Source: Albidovulum sp. (lineage in GTDB: Bacteria > Pseudomonadota > Alphaproteobacteria > Rhodobacterales > Rhodobacteraceae). From it: a DNA stretch of 64,000 nt. The DNA lies in assembly GCA_030837825.1 (NCBI GenBank), contig JAUQYB010000084.1, forward strand, positions 19,111-83,110, in the 5' to 3' direction. Positions 10,751 to 21,176 of this stretch are shown piece after piece. Both the position numbers and the translations under genes were made by a program. The notes beneath the pieces are model-generated. The model did not search any database. It worked only from the letters and a program-made list of their open reading frames with translations, and was not told the origin of the DNA. The first letter of the stretch is position 1; every line of letters starts with the position of its first letter.

Positions 10751-10771
10751 CGATTCGTTCCCTCCGAATCG
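10751..10771 (+). promoter_or_regulatory. inverted repeat in the rpoD leader
   Basis: The dnaG-rpoD gap holds a perfect 7-bp inverted repeat, CGATTCG ttccctc CGAATCG, ending 21 nt before the rpoD ATG and just upstream of its GAAGGAG ribosome-binding site. The same core (CGATTCG/CGAATCG) recurs in the larger hairpin upstream of carD. It could be an operator or a leader hairpin. No protein binder can be named. Confidence 0.35.
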
Positions 10772-10792
10772 CCCGCCAAGGAAGGAGCCCCG

Positions 10793-12778
<1,986 letters not shown>

Positions 12779-12907
12779 GTGTCGGGGCGGTTCGGCCGCT
12801 GCGCCGCGACCGCGTCGGGGTGGCTGCGGCCGGGCTGCGAGATTTCGATTGACCGCATCCACCCCGCTGCGCTTCCTTCGCCGGAAGCCGCGTGAAAGGC
12901 CGCCCCG

Positions 12908-13591
12908 ATGTCGATCCTCCGCGCCCTCGCCGTTCTTCTGCTCTCCGCGCTTCCGGCTTCGGCCGAGGGCATCTGCGACCCCGACCCGGGAACCCGGCTC
13001 GCCGTGACGGGCGTCGCCGCGAACGACACGCTCAACATGCGGTCGGGGCCGTCGGCATCCCAGGGAATCGTGTCCCGCATCCGGCCGGGCGAGAGGGGCG
13101 TTGCGGCCACCGGCCGGGCCGCCTGGGCGAAGGGGCAATGCAGCACCACCTGTTCGGGCGCCGAGGGCGGGCTGAACGACACCGGCCGGTCGATCGCCTA
13201 CGGCTGCAAGGCCAAGGGCGGCATCTGGTACGAGGTGCGGCGGGCCAATGGTGCGGTCGGCTGGGCTTCGGGCAAATACCTCGACCTCGCGGGCGGCGGT
13301 CCGGCGGTTCAGCCGCCGGTCGTCACGCCGGTCACCCCCACGGTGCCCGACGTGGAGGCGCGGCTGACCTACCGGTGCGGAGCGGACGGGACGCTCGACG
13401 TCGCCATCTACCGGGGCGGAGACAGGGCCGGCGTGACCATCGGCGGCAAGACCTATCTTGTGCTGCGGCGGGATCACCTGCTGGTGCGCTACTCCTTCGC
13501 CGCCGGCGACGGGGCGCGGCTGCGCGGCGGGCCGAGCCTGATCGAATGGCGCTGGCCCGACGGGCGCAAGACGAACTGCACCCGCAACTGA
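12908..13591 (+). CDS. secreted SH3b protein with MliC-like C-terminal domain
   Basis: A 227-residue protein with a clear signal peptide (MSILRALAVLLLSALPASAEG, cut after ASA). The first domain (about 30-135) is a bacterial SH3-like fold (LNMRSGPSASQGIVSRIRPG, then WYEVRRANGAVGWASGKYLD), interrupted by a cysteine-bearing insert. After a Pro/Val/Thr linker comes a C-terminal domain (about 150-227) with YRCGADGTLDVAIY, GGKTYLVL and DGARLRGG. This resembles MliC/PliC lysozyme-inhibitor domains, including paired cysteines in YRCG and TNCT. It probably acts in the periplasm or at the envelope. The MliC assignment is by pattern only and is less certain than the SH3b one. Confidence 0.7.
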   Translation: MSILRALAVLLLSALPASAEGICDPDPGTRLAVTGVAANDTLNMRSGPSASQGIVSRIRPGERGVAATGRAAWAKGQCSTTCSGAEGGLNDTGRSIAYGCKAKGGIWYEVRRANGAVGWASGKYLDLAGGGPAVQPPVVTPVTPTVPDVEARLTYRCGADGTLDVAIYRGGDRAGVTIGGKTYLVLRRDHLLVRYSFAAGDGARLRGGPSLIEWRWPDGRKTNCTRN

Positions 13592-13707
13592 CGCGTCGTA
13601 AACGCTCGCCCGGCGAGCGGCGGGCGCGGCGTCAGCCTGACAAAGCCAGCACATCGGACGCGATCCGTGCTATGTTGCCCGCACCTTTGCCGAAAAGGAG
13701 GCGCGCG

Positions 13708-14013
13708 ATGACTGCGATGAACGTGGTGCACATGCGAGTGAAGCCGGGCAAGGAAGACGAGTTCATCCGGATGCACAAGGAGTTCGACACCGGCAAGATG
13801 ACCGGGGCGCGGGACTTCTGGGTGATGAAGTCGGGTGAGCGGAGTTTCGTGATCGTCGGCGAGTGGGACAGCCTGGAGGCGCTTGCCGCCGGCCGGCCGG
13901 CGATGGTCGGAAACCTCGACCGGCTCAGGCCGATCCTCGAGGACCTCGGCGGCGGGCGGGGTCTGACCGAGCCCTGGTCCGGCGAGGTGGCGGTGCATCT
14001 GCGCGGCCGGTAG
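13708..14013 (+). CDS. antibiotic biosynthesis monooxygenase-like (ABM) protein
   Basis: A 101-residue dimeric alpha/beta-barrel type protein: NVVHMRVKPGKEDEFIRMH at the start, then a long helix and the strand FVIVGEWDSLEAL. The ABM fold includes monooxygenases, haem-degrading enzymes and many proteins of unknown role. No catalytic residue pattern allows a choice. AAAGGAGG precedes the ATG. No functional link to the neighbours is evident. Confidence 0.6.
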   Translation: MTAMNVVHMRVKPGKEDEFIRMHKEFDTGKMTGARDFWVMKSGERSFVIVGEWDSLEALAAGRPAMVGNLDRLRPILEDLGGGRGLTEPWSGEVAVHLRGR

Positions 14014-14149
14014 AAGCCCGGGAACGGCAGACGGGCGGTGGCCGTCCGACGGGCTGCCGCCCGGACGCGGGTGGGCGGGGCGCCGAGGGGGTGGCGCGCA
14101 GCCGTGGCATGTCTATATGAAAGCCGTCACGATCCGAAAGGAGCGCCCC

Positions 14150-14518
14150 ATGCGCCACGCCTTCCTCGCCGTCCTGCTGCTGGCCACCCCGGCCGGGGCC
14201 TTCACCGCCCAGAACGGGCTCGTCGTCACTGCCGAGGCGGGCGACGCCTTCACCGTTCCCTGGCGCGGCAAGTCCGGGGCCGCGGATTTCTGGTGCGCGG
14301 CGGGCGACTACGCCATCCGCAAGCTGCGCCTCGCGCCCACGGCGACGATCTGGCGCGCCTCGGAACCGCCCCGGCGGGCGGGCGAGGGAATACGCTTCAC
14401 CCTCCGGGCGGACCAGGCGGCGTCGAGCACGGGTCTGATCATCCTCGGGGCAGAGGGGGCGGGCCTTTCGGCGGCAAGCGCGCAGGCGCTCTGCGAGTTG
14501 CGCCGCAAGCGGCACTGA
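14150..14518 (+). CDS. small secreted protein of unknown function
   Basis: A 122-residue protein with a signal peptide (MRHAFLAVLLLATPAGA, cut before FTAQNG). The mature part has two cysteines (FWCAAGDYA and ALCELRRKRH) that could form a disulfide. GAAAGGAG lies 7-8 nt upstream of the ATG, so this start was preferred over an in-frame ATG at 14117. Family not recognised; conserved small periplasmic proteins of this kind are common in Rhodobacterales. Confidence 0.6.
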   Translation: MRHAFLAVLLLATPAGAFTAQNGLVVTAEAGDAFTVPWRGKSGAADFWCAAGDYAIRKLRLAPTATIWRASEPPRRAGEGIRFTLRADQAASSTGLIILGAEGAGLSAASAQALCELRRKRH

Positions 14519-14663
14519 CGCGCTGCCCGGCGCCGGCGCGGCAGCCACCCCGCGTCCTGATCGCGAATCTGGCGGAAATTCAGCCTGTTACCCAGCGTCC
14601 TGGGGGTATGGTGCGAAGCCGATCGCGCTTTTCAACCGGCCCCGCTCCGATATACTTCCGGGC

Positions 14664-15410
14664 ATGAGCCTGGTTCTTTACTCCGCGCACTACGGTTCGG
14701 CCGATCCCTTCAATCCGGGGGTCTTCGGCGGGTTCCAGAGCTGCCGGCGTGTCCTGTTCACCGACCGCGAGGGACTTTTCCTGCCGGGGGTGGAGGTGAT
14801 CCATGATCCGCTCGACGGGCTCGATCCGGCACGCGCCTCGCGTCGGGCGAAGCTTCGGCCGCACCAGTATTTCCCCGATGCCGAATGGTCGCTCTGGCTC
14901 GACAACAAATCCCGCCTCAGGCGCGACCCGCACGAGGTGCTGGCTGCGGTCCGCGCGCAAGGAGACGCGGATTTCTTCGCCTTCCGCCACTTCCGCCGCG
15001 ATTGCGTCTATGACGAGTTGCAGACGGCCTGGGAAAACGGGCTCGACGACTACGCCATCCTGAAGGAGCGCCTGCGCACCTATCGGGCCGAGGGGATGCC
15101 GCGGCACGCCGGGCTGATCGAGGGGCATTTCCTTCTGCGCCGTCACAACGCCCCGGCGCTCGTCCGCTTCGGCGAGCGCTGGTTCGAGCATGTGCTGCGG
15201 TTTTCCCGGCGCGACCAGATTTCCTTCCCCTACCTCGCCTGGAAGCTCGGGCTTGGCTACGAGACGATCACGGCGCTCGACTGGAAGGAGACGGTCGAGT
15301 TCACGGTGCACGACCGCAAGGCCCGCAAGCCCGAGTTTCCGCGCCGGAACGTGCTCTATCAGGAGGCGCGGCGGGTCTATCACCGGTTGCGCGGTGCGCG
15401 GCGGCGCTGA
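14664..15410 (+). CDS. DUF616 / TOD1-like glycosyltransferase domain protein
   Basis: A 248-residue protein matching the DUF616 (TOD1/MUCI70-like) glycosyltransferase fold. Seen: RRAKLRPHQYFPDAEWSLWLDNKSRLRRDP, where the D-x-N element (WLDNK) fits the metal/nucleotide-sugar site of this family, and GLIEGHFLLRRHNAP further on. No signal peptide or membrane segment is present, so it is probably cytoplasmic. It may decorate a surface polysaccharide; the capsule genes lie 4 kb downstream. Donor and acceptor are unknown. Confidence 0.65.
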   Translation: MSLVLYSAHYGSADPFNPGVFGGFQSCRRVLFTDREGLFLPGVEVIHDPLDGLDPARASRRAKLRPHQYFPDAEWSLWLDNKSRLRRDPHEVLAAVRAQGDADFFAFRHFRRDCVYDELQTAWENGLDDYAILKERLRTYRAEGMPRHAGLIEGHFLLRRHNAPALVRFGERWFEHVLRFSRRDQISFPYLAWKLGLGYETITALDWKETVEFTVHDRKARKPEFPRRNVLYQEARRVYHRLRGARRR

Positions 15411-15575
15411 CCGGCCAAAAGCCGCGCAGATCGGCGGGGGCGTCGGCGGGAAGCCGCGGAGAACCGGGGATTGCCGGCCGCCGAAAGCCGGACGGGCGGA
15501 GCGGCGGGCTTTTCCCTTGGCGAAACCGGTCCGCTGCGGGACGCTGGGAGAGGGCGAGTCGGGTAGGGTGATCGC

Positions 15576-17147
15576 GTGGGTGCAGACACGACCATCGTCG
15601 CCGCGGGAAGGGCGTCGGCGCCTTGGCGCGCGTGGCCGTGGCTGGTTGCGGCCCTGTGCCTGGTGCCGGTCCTGACCGCGCCCGTCCTGCCGCTGATCGA
15701 CTTCTACGCCCATGCCTTCCGCTACGCGATCCTTGCCGACGCCGGCCGAGATCCCTGGCTCGCCGAGAACTACCGCGTCGCCTGGAGCCTTCTGCCCAAT
15801 CTCGGGCTTGATGCCATCGGCGCGGCGCTCTTCCGCGTCCTGCCGCCGCTTGCCGCGGCGCGGATGGTCGCGCTCATCGCCATCGCCGCGCCCTTTGCGG
15901 GCGTCCTCATGCTTGCGCGCTGCCTGCGCGGCCAGGTCGGCACGCTTTCGGTGGCACTCGCCGGCATTCTCGCCCACAGCTTCATCCTGGGCTGGGGGTT
16001 TGCGAATTTCCTGCTCGGGCTCGGGCTCGCGCTCGCGGCGCTCGGCCTCTGGATCGCCGGGCGCGACGCGCCCGGGCGCCAGTTGGCCGTCGCGGTCGCG
16101 GCAGGGATCGTCATCTTCCTGACCCACGGGTTCGTCTTCGCGCTCTGGGGCGTGCTTATTGCCGCGGTCGAGGTGGCGCTGGCCGCCGAAGCCGGCCGGC
16201 GCGGGCTTCGCACGCTGCCGCGCCGGGGGCTGCGGCTTCTCGCGGTCGCGGCGGTGCCGACCGCGCTCTTCCTCGCCAGCGCGACCTCGGCAGGAGAGGG
16301 CGGGGTGACCGGCGCCGTCGGCAATCTTGCCGTGCACCTCCGCGACGGCAGTCTCGGCGCGAAGCTTCTCGACGAGGGCTGGACCCGGGCCGATGCCGGC
16401 CTTCGCGTGGCCGAAAGCGGTTGGCCCTTGGGGGATCGCTTGTTCGGCGCGGCGCTCTGGGCCCTGCTCGCCGCCGGCCTTGTGACGGGGCGGCTGCGCC
16501 TTGACCGCAGGCTCAGGCTTGCGGCGCTCGCGGCGGCGGCACTGGTGGTGCTGGTTCCTCCCGGCCTTTTCGGCGTCGGCCATCTGGCCGAAAGGATGCC
16601 GCTTGTGCTTCTCGCGCTGCTGGCCGCGGGCCTCGTGCCCGACCGCCGGGCGGCGAGGGCACCGGCACTGGTGCGGGCGATCAGCGTTCTCCTGCCGCTC
16701 CACCTTCTCATGGTGACGCTGGTCTGGGCGCGATCGGGCGATGGCTACCGGGATTTCATGGCGGCGGCCGAAGCGCTGCCCGCAGGGTCGCTCGCCGCGC
16801 CCGCTTTCAGCCCCGAAAGCCAGAGCCGGGACCGTCAGAAGGCCTGCAAGCCGCTGTCGTTCCTTCTCGGCCTTGACCGGGGCCTTGCGGTGCCCACCTT
16901 CGCCAATCCGACGCAGCAACCGCTCGAGATCATCGGCCCCCTGGCCGCGGCGATGGCAGACTATGACCGGCGCGTCGCGGCGACGCCCGCACTTTCCGGG
17001 ACGGCGCAGGTGACCGCGCTCATCGCCTCGGGATTCGATGCGGTCGTTCTCTGCCAGCCGCCGGGCGCCATCGCCGGGGCGGTGGCGGGGACGCGGATCG
17101 TCGGTACGGGGCGGGGCTGGACGCTCTATCTCGCCACGCCGGGCTGA
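15576..17147 (+). CDS. polytopic integral membrane protein, unknown function
   Basis: A 523-residue protein with roughly ten hydrophobic spans (for example WPWLVAALCLVPVLTAPVLP, MVALIAIAAPFAGVLMLA and FILGWGFANFLLGLGLALAA) and a soluble C-terminal tail. Early residues DFYAHAFRYAIL, before a second acidic loop, recall GT-C-type glycosyltransferases or related polyprenyl-linked enzymes, but no diagnostic motif was found. It begins with GTG at 15576 with a weak ribosome-binding site. The strong hairpin downstream (17164-17214) suggests its transcript ends there. Confidence 0.6.
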   Translation: MGADTTIVAAGRASAPWRAWPWLVAALCLVPVLTAPVLPLIDFYAHAFRYAILADAGRDPWLAENYRVAWSLLPNLGLDAIGAALFRVLPPLAAARMVALIAIAAPFAGVLMLARCLRGQVGTLSVALAGILAHSFILGWGFANFLLGLGLALAALGLWIAGRDAPGRQLAVAVAAGIVIFLTHGFVFALWGVLIAAVEVALAAEAGRRGLRTLPRRGLRLLAVAAVPTALFLASATSAGEGGVTGAVGNLAVHLRDGSLGAKLLDEGWTRADAGLRVAESGWPLGDRLFGAALWALLAAGLVTGRLRLDRRLRLAALAAAALVVLVPPGLFGVGHLAERMPLVLLALLAAGLVPDRRAARAPALVRAISVLLPLHLLMVTLVWARSGDGYRDFMAAAEALPAGSLAAPAFSPESQSRDRQKACKPLSFLLGLDRGLAVPTFANPTQQPLEIIGPLAAAMADYDRRVAATPALSGTAQVTALIASGFDAVVLCQPPGAIAGAVAGTRIVGTGRGWTLYLATPG

Positions 17148-17163
17148 GGAGCGGGCTGAAGGT

Positions 17164-17214
17164 CGGGGTGCCCGGCGCCGGCTGCCGTTTCCGGCAACCG
17201 CACCGGGCACCCCG
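17164..17214 (+). terminator. strong GC hairpin between the membrane protein gene and nrdR
   Basis: Perfect 12-bp arms, CGGGGTGCCCGG (17164-17175) and CCGGGCACCCCG (17203-17214), enclose an inner stem (GCTGCCG tttc CGGCAAC). There is no T-run, so this would be an atypical terminator or a recombination/REP-like palindrome. The rest of the 370-bp gap (17148-17517) shows no gene. It is GC-rich until about 17385, then holds TATAGT (17474-17479), a possible -10 for nrdR. Confidence 0.5.
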
Positions 17215-17517
17215 GGCCGCCCGTGGTGGCACGATCCGGTCCACGGGGACGCGCGGGCACACCCCAAGGGACGCGCGGGCGCGCGCGTGGCGGTTCCGTG
17301 ACGGCGGCCGCCCGGCCGGACTCTGGTGCACATCGTGGCCCGGTCCGGGCGCCGGGCACACTGCAACAACCGGTGCGTGTCTTTCAGGGGAGAATGTGGC
17401 CCGAATTCCCCTCGCGGGCCGGCCATGATCTGGTGGCGGCAAATGCCCCCTACCCAAATCCTTGGGGGCCGCTATAGTGCCTGTGGATAACCGGACATTG
17501 AGACCGAGGGGAAGGGA

Positions 17518-17985
17518 ATGCGCTGCCCGTTTTGCGGAAATGTCGATACGCAGGTGAAGGATAGCCGGCCGGCCGAGGATCACGTTGCGATCCGGCGGCG
17601 GCGGTTCTGCCCGGCCTGCGGCGGGCGGTTCACCACCTACGAACGGGTGCAACTGCGCGACCTCGTGGTGATCAAGTCCTCCGGCAAGCGCGAGGACTTC
17701 GACCGCGACAAGCTGGAACGCTCGATCCGCATCGCCATGCAGAAGCGACCGATCGAGCCCGAGCGGATCGACCAGATGATCTCCGGCATCGTCCGCCGCC
17801 TCGAATCGCTCGGCGAGACCGACATCCCCTCCAAGGTGATCGGCGAGATCGTGATGGAGAGCCTGGCGCGGATCGACACCGTTGCCTATGTGCGCTTCGC
17901 CAGCGTCTACAAGAATTTCCAGGCCGCCGACGACTTCGACAAGTTCGTCTCAGAGCTGCGCCCCGCCGGCGCGGCGGAAGAGTGA
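17518..17985 (+). CDS. nrdR: transcriptional repressor NrdR
   Basis: A 155-residue repressor of ribonucleotide reductase genes. An N-terminal zinc ribbon (MRCPFCG, then [15 protein letters not shown]) is followed by an ATP-cone domain (about residues 45-140) that senses ATP and dATP. It usually binds NrdR boxes at nrd promoters; no nrd gene is in the window. The ATG follows AGGGGAAGGG. Its stop overlaps the GTG start of ribD in a GTGA, the common alphaproteobacterial nrdR-ribD pairing. Confidence 0.96.
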   Translation: MRCPFCGNVDTQVKDSRPAEDHVAIRRRRFCPACGGRFTTYERVQLRDLVVIKSSGKREDFDRDKLERSIRIAMQKRPIEPERIDQMISGIVRRLESLGETDIPSKVIGEIVMESLARIDTVAYVRFASVYKNFQAADDFDKFVSELRPAGAAEE

Positions 17986-19079
17986 GCGCGGAGGAGGACC
18001 GGCGCCACATGGCCCACGCCCTCGGCCTCGCCCGGCGCGGGCTCGGCCGGGTCTGGCCCAATCCGGCGGTGGGCTGCGTGCTGGTGGCTGGCAGCCGCGT
18101 CATCGGCCGCGGCTTCACCCGGCCGGGCGGGCGGCCCCATGCCGAGACGGTCGCGCTGGAAGCGGCGGGGCAGGCCGCGCGCGGCGCCACCGCCTATGTG
18201 ACGCTGGAACCCTGCGCGCATCACGGCAGGACGCCGCCCTGCGCCGAAGCGCTGGCGGCGGCGGGCGTTGCCCGCGTCGTCACCGCGATCGAGGACCCCG
18301 ACCCGCGGGTCAGCGGCCGCGGCCATGCGATGCTCCGCACCGCCGGGGTCGACGTGACCGAGCGCGTGCTGGAGGGGGAGGCGCGCGCCCTTCAGCGCGG
18401 CTTTCTCACGCGGGTGACGTTCTGCCGGCCGATGGTCACGCTGAAGCTCGCGGCGAGTCTCGACGGGCGGATCGCCACCGCTTCGGGCGAAAGCCGCTGG
18501 ATCACCGGGCCCGAGGCCCGCGCACGGGTCCATGCGATGCGGGCCGCCCATGACGCGGTGATGGTCGGGGCGGGCACGGCGCGGGCGGATGACCCGATGC
18601 TGACGGTCCGCGGCCTTGGCGTCGCGCACCAGCCGCTGCGGGTGGTCGCGGCCCGCACCCTCGACCTGGACCCCGGCGGCAACCTCGGCCGCAGCGCGCG
18701 CGAGGTGCCGCTCTGGCTGGTCCACGGACCCGCCGCCCCGGCGGCGGCGCGGGCGGCGTGGACGGACACGGGCGCGCGGCTGATCGAGGTCGCGGAGGCC
18801 GCGGGCGCGCTCGATCCCGGCGCGATCCTCGCCGCCCTCGGCGCGGCCGGGCTGACGCGGGTCTTCTGCGAGGGCGGCGGGCAGTTCGCCGCTTCGCTCC
18901 TCGGGGCCGGGCTGGTGGACGAGATCGCGCTCTTCACCGCCGGCCTCGCGCTCGGCGCCGATGCCCGGCCCGCCCTCGGCGCGCTCGGGCTCGGGGCGCT
19001 CGCCGCTGCGCCGCGCTTCCGGCTCGCGGGTGTGGAGCAGATCGGCGCCGACACGCTCAGCCTCTGGTCGCGCGACTGA
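17982..19079 (+). CDS. ribD: bifunctional riboflavin deaminase/reductase
   Basis: A 365-residue enzyme for steps 2 and 3 of riboflavin synthesis. The N-terminal deaminase has the zinc motif [12 protein letters not shown] and then [16 protein letters not shown] (His, Cys and Cys ligands). The C-terminal reductase begins at [15 protein letters not shown] and contains [19 protein letters not shown] and [12 protein letters not shown]. It starts with GTG, overlapping nrdR by 4 nt. The next rib gene (ribE) is 4.8 kb away because reverse-strand capsule genes lie between. It ends convergently with kpsC at a short palindromic hairpin. Confidence 0.96.
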   Translation: MSAEEDRRHMAHALGLARRGLGRVWPNPAVGCVLVAGSRVIGRGFTRPGGRPHAETVALEAAGQAARGATAYVTLEPCAHHGRTPPCAEALAAAGVARVVTAIEDPDPRVSGRGHAMLRTAGVDVTERVLEGEARALQRGFLTRVTFCRPMVTLKLAASLDGRIATASGESRWITGPEARARVHAMRAAHDAVMVGAGTARADDPMLTVRGLGVAHQPLRVVAARTLDLDPGGNLGRSAREVPLWLVHGPAAPAAARAAWTDTGARLIEVAEAAGALDPGAILAALGAAGLTRVFCEGGGQFAASLLGAGLVDEIALFTAGLALGADARPALGALGLGALAAAPRFRLAGVEQIGADTLSLWSRD

Positions 19080-19091
19080 CTCCCGGCTTCA

Positions 19092-19117
19092 CGCCGGCGC
19101 AAACGCCCCCGCCGGCG
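19092..19117. terminator. hairpin between convergent ribD and kpsC-like genes
   Basis: CGCCGGCG (19092-19099) and CGCCGGCG (19110-19117), each self-complementary, are separated by a 10-nt loop in the 48-bp convergent gap. It could end transcription from both sides; there is no T-run on either strand. Confidence 0.3.
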
Positions 19118-19127
19118 GCTTCCGCCC

Positions 19128-21176
19128 TCAGCGCCAGAGCCACGGATGGCCGGCAAGCAGCCCCTGCAGCTTCGAGAGCAGCCGGTTGGCCCGCCCGGCG
19201 GCGGGAATCTCGTGGCGGGCGAGCCGGTCGACGATGACTTCCGCCGGGCAAGGCAGGCCGGTCACCGGGTCGACATGGCGCGGATAGGCGATCAGGGCCG
19301 CGTGGGCGAAGGCCGTGAGGGTTGGCCTTGCCCGCCGCCGGGGCGGTTCGGGGAAGAGGTCGCGGGTCAGGCCCCAGCCGGCATAGAAAGGCATGCCGAG
19401 GCAGGTCACCGGCCTGCCCCTGAGCAGCGCCTCGAAGCCCAGCGTCGAGGTGATAGTCCAGACCTCGTCGACATGCTCGATCAGCGTCGCGGGGCTCGCG
19501 CGGCGGACGACGATGTCGGCGAGCCGTCCGGCCGCCTCCGGCGGCACCGCGCCGGGCCTCAGTCCCGCCTCGACGTCCGGGTGCGGCTTGTAGACCAGGA
19601 CGGCATCGGGGTTTTCCGCGCGCACCCGTTCGAGCAGCGCGAGGTTCGTGTGTTCCCGCCCCGCGCCGAGGCGGATCGAGGCGTCGTCCTCGACCTGACC
19701 GGGCACGAGGATGCGGTGGCCCGCCGTCAGGTCGGGCAGCGCCTCGGGCTCGAGGTTGTATTTCGTCAGCCCCGCCCGCACGATCCGGGCTATGAGCCGT
19801 TCGGCGCGCCGCTCGCCACCCGGCGGGGGGCCTTCGTTCACCAGCCGTTCGAGCGCGCTTTCCGCCGCCGGGTCATAATAGATGCCGACCGGATCGGCAA
19901 CGAGCGAGAGCGGCGGTGCAAGCTCGGCCCCGAGCCCGCGCGAGCGCAGGAAGCCGTCCTCCACCCGCCGGAGCGGGACATCGGGCGCCGCCAGCGTCCC
20001 GGTGTCGGCGGCGCCCCAGACCATAAGCCCGCGGCCCCCGGCGCGCGCCTTCGCCACGGCGCGGGCGGGGTCGGTCTCGAACACCACCGGCCTTTCCCGC
20101 CCGAAGGTCCGTTGCAGGTGTGGCCGCTTCCACAGCCGCATGCCGACCGCGACATGGCCGTGGCGGTCCTCGCGGAAGGCGCGGACCTCGGCCTCGAGCT
20201 GGTCCACCGCCTCCTCGAAGCTGCACAGCCGGTCGCGGCAGGGGTCATACCAGGCGGGCGCGAGGATCATCGCCGCGGCGAAGAGCTGGGCGCGGGTCAG
20301 CTTGCGTTCGCGCCGCGCGACCGGATTCTCGTCGGCGGTCAGCCCCCAGCCGGCATAGAAGGGCTGGCCGAAGACGCGCGGCCGGTGCCCGGCCAGGATC
20401 GCCTCGAACCCCATGTGGGAAGAGACGGTATAGACCCCGACCGCGCCCTCCATGAGCGCCCAGGGCGAGACGGCCGCGTCGAGAAGGGAGATGCGGCCGT
20501 GGGCGTGGCCCTCGGTGTAGTGCCCCGGCCGCTTGCCCGCCACCGTCTCGGGGTGCGTCTTGATGACGATGCGGGCGCCGGGATGTTCCTCCTGCGCGAA
20601 GACCAGCATCTCGCGGAAGGTGGAGGCCGAGGCGCCGCCCCATTCGATCGAGGCGTCCCCCCGGGTCTGGTCGATCACCAGCACGTATCCGGGCTCGGGC
20701 GCCGCGAGGCCCGGATCGAAGGCGTTGTATTTCGACAGGTCCGCGGCCTTCAGCCGCTCGATCCCGTCTCGGGCGCGGGCGAGGATCGCGCCGTCGTCGA
20801 GCGGGTCGGCGGCGAGGATGCGTTCGAGCCGCGATGGCTTCGAAGAATCGAAATGCACGCCGAGGTCGTCGATGAGAAGCCCGAGCGGCGGCTCGCCGCC
20901 GTCGCGGCCGGGGCGGACAGAGCGCAGGAAGGCGTCCTCGACGCGCACCACCGGCGTCTCGGTCCATGCGCCCACCGCCTCGCCCCTCGGCGCGGTCGGG
21001 CTGCGGCCCCAGACGCCGATCCGGTCTTCCGGCCCTGCGGGCTTGCCGAGGTGGATCTCGTAGCCCGCGAGGGTGAGGATGCGGCGGATGCGCGGCTGGG
21101 TCAGGAAGCCGCCGGAAAAGACGTAAAGCCGCCGGGCGGCGTGCCCGGCGGCTGCGTCCTGGGCCGTCCCGGCCAT
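19128..21176 (-). CDS. kpsC: capsular polysaccharide beta-Kdo transferase-like protein (KpsC family)
   Basis: A 682-residue protein with two similar glycosyltransferase-like halves, as in KpsC, which builds the poly-Kdo linker on the lipid anchor of group-2-type capsules. The halves share parallel motifs: LYVFSGGFLTQPRIRRIL, then RVEDAFLRS, KTHPETVAGKRPG and GFEAILAGHRPRVFGQPFYAGWGLT in the first; RRVEDGFLRSRGLGAELAPP, YKPHPDVEAGLRPG and GFEALLRGRPVTCLGMPFYAGWGLT in the second. The ATG at 21176 is chosen because it overlaps the TAA of the upstream wza-like gene (TAATG) and gives the family length. The pathway role is family knowledge. Confidence 0.88.
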   Translation of the reverse strand: MAGTAQDAAAGHAARRLYVFSGGFLTQPRIRRILTLAGYEIHLGKPAGPEDRIGVWGRSPTAPRGEAVGAWTETPVVRVEDAFLRSVRPGRDGGEPPLGLLIDDLGVHFDSSKPSRLERILAADPLDDGAILARARDGIERLKAADLSKYNAFDPGLAAPEPGYVLVIDQTRGDASIEWGGASASTFREMLVFAQEEHPGARIVIKTHPETVAGKRPGHYTEGHAHGRISLLDAAVSPWALMEGAVGVYTVSSHMGFEAILAGHRPRVFGQPFYAGWGLTADENPVARRERKLTRAQLFAAAMILAPAWYDPCRDRLCSFEEAVDQLEAEVRAFREDRHGHVAVGMRLWKRPHLQRTFGRERPVVFETDPARAVAKARAGGRGLMVWGAADTGTLAAPDVPLRRVEDGFLRSRGLGAELAPPLSLVADPVGIYYDPAAESALERLVNEGPPPGGERRAERLIARIVRAGLTKYNLEPEALPDLTAGHRILVPGQVEDDASIRLGAGREHTNLALLERVRAENPDAVLVYKPHPDVEAGLRPGAVPPEAAGRLADIVVRRASPATLIEHVDEVWTITSTLGFEALLRGRPVTCLGMPFYAGWGLTRDLFPEPPRRRARPTLTAFAHAALIAYPRHVDPVTGLPCPAEVIVDRLARHEIPAAGRANRLLSKLQGLLAGHPWLWR

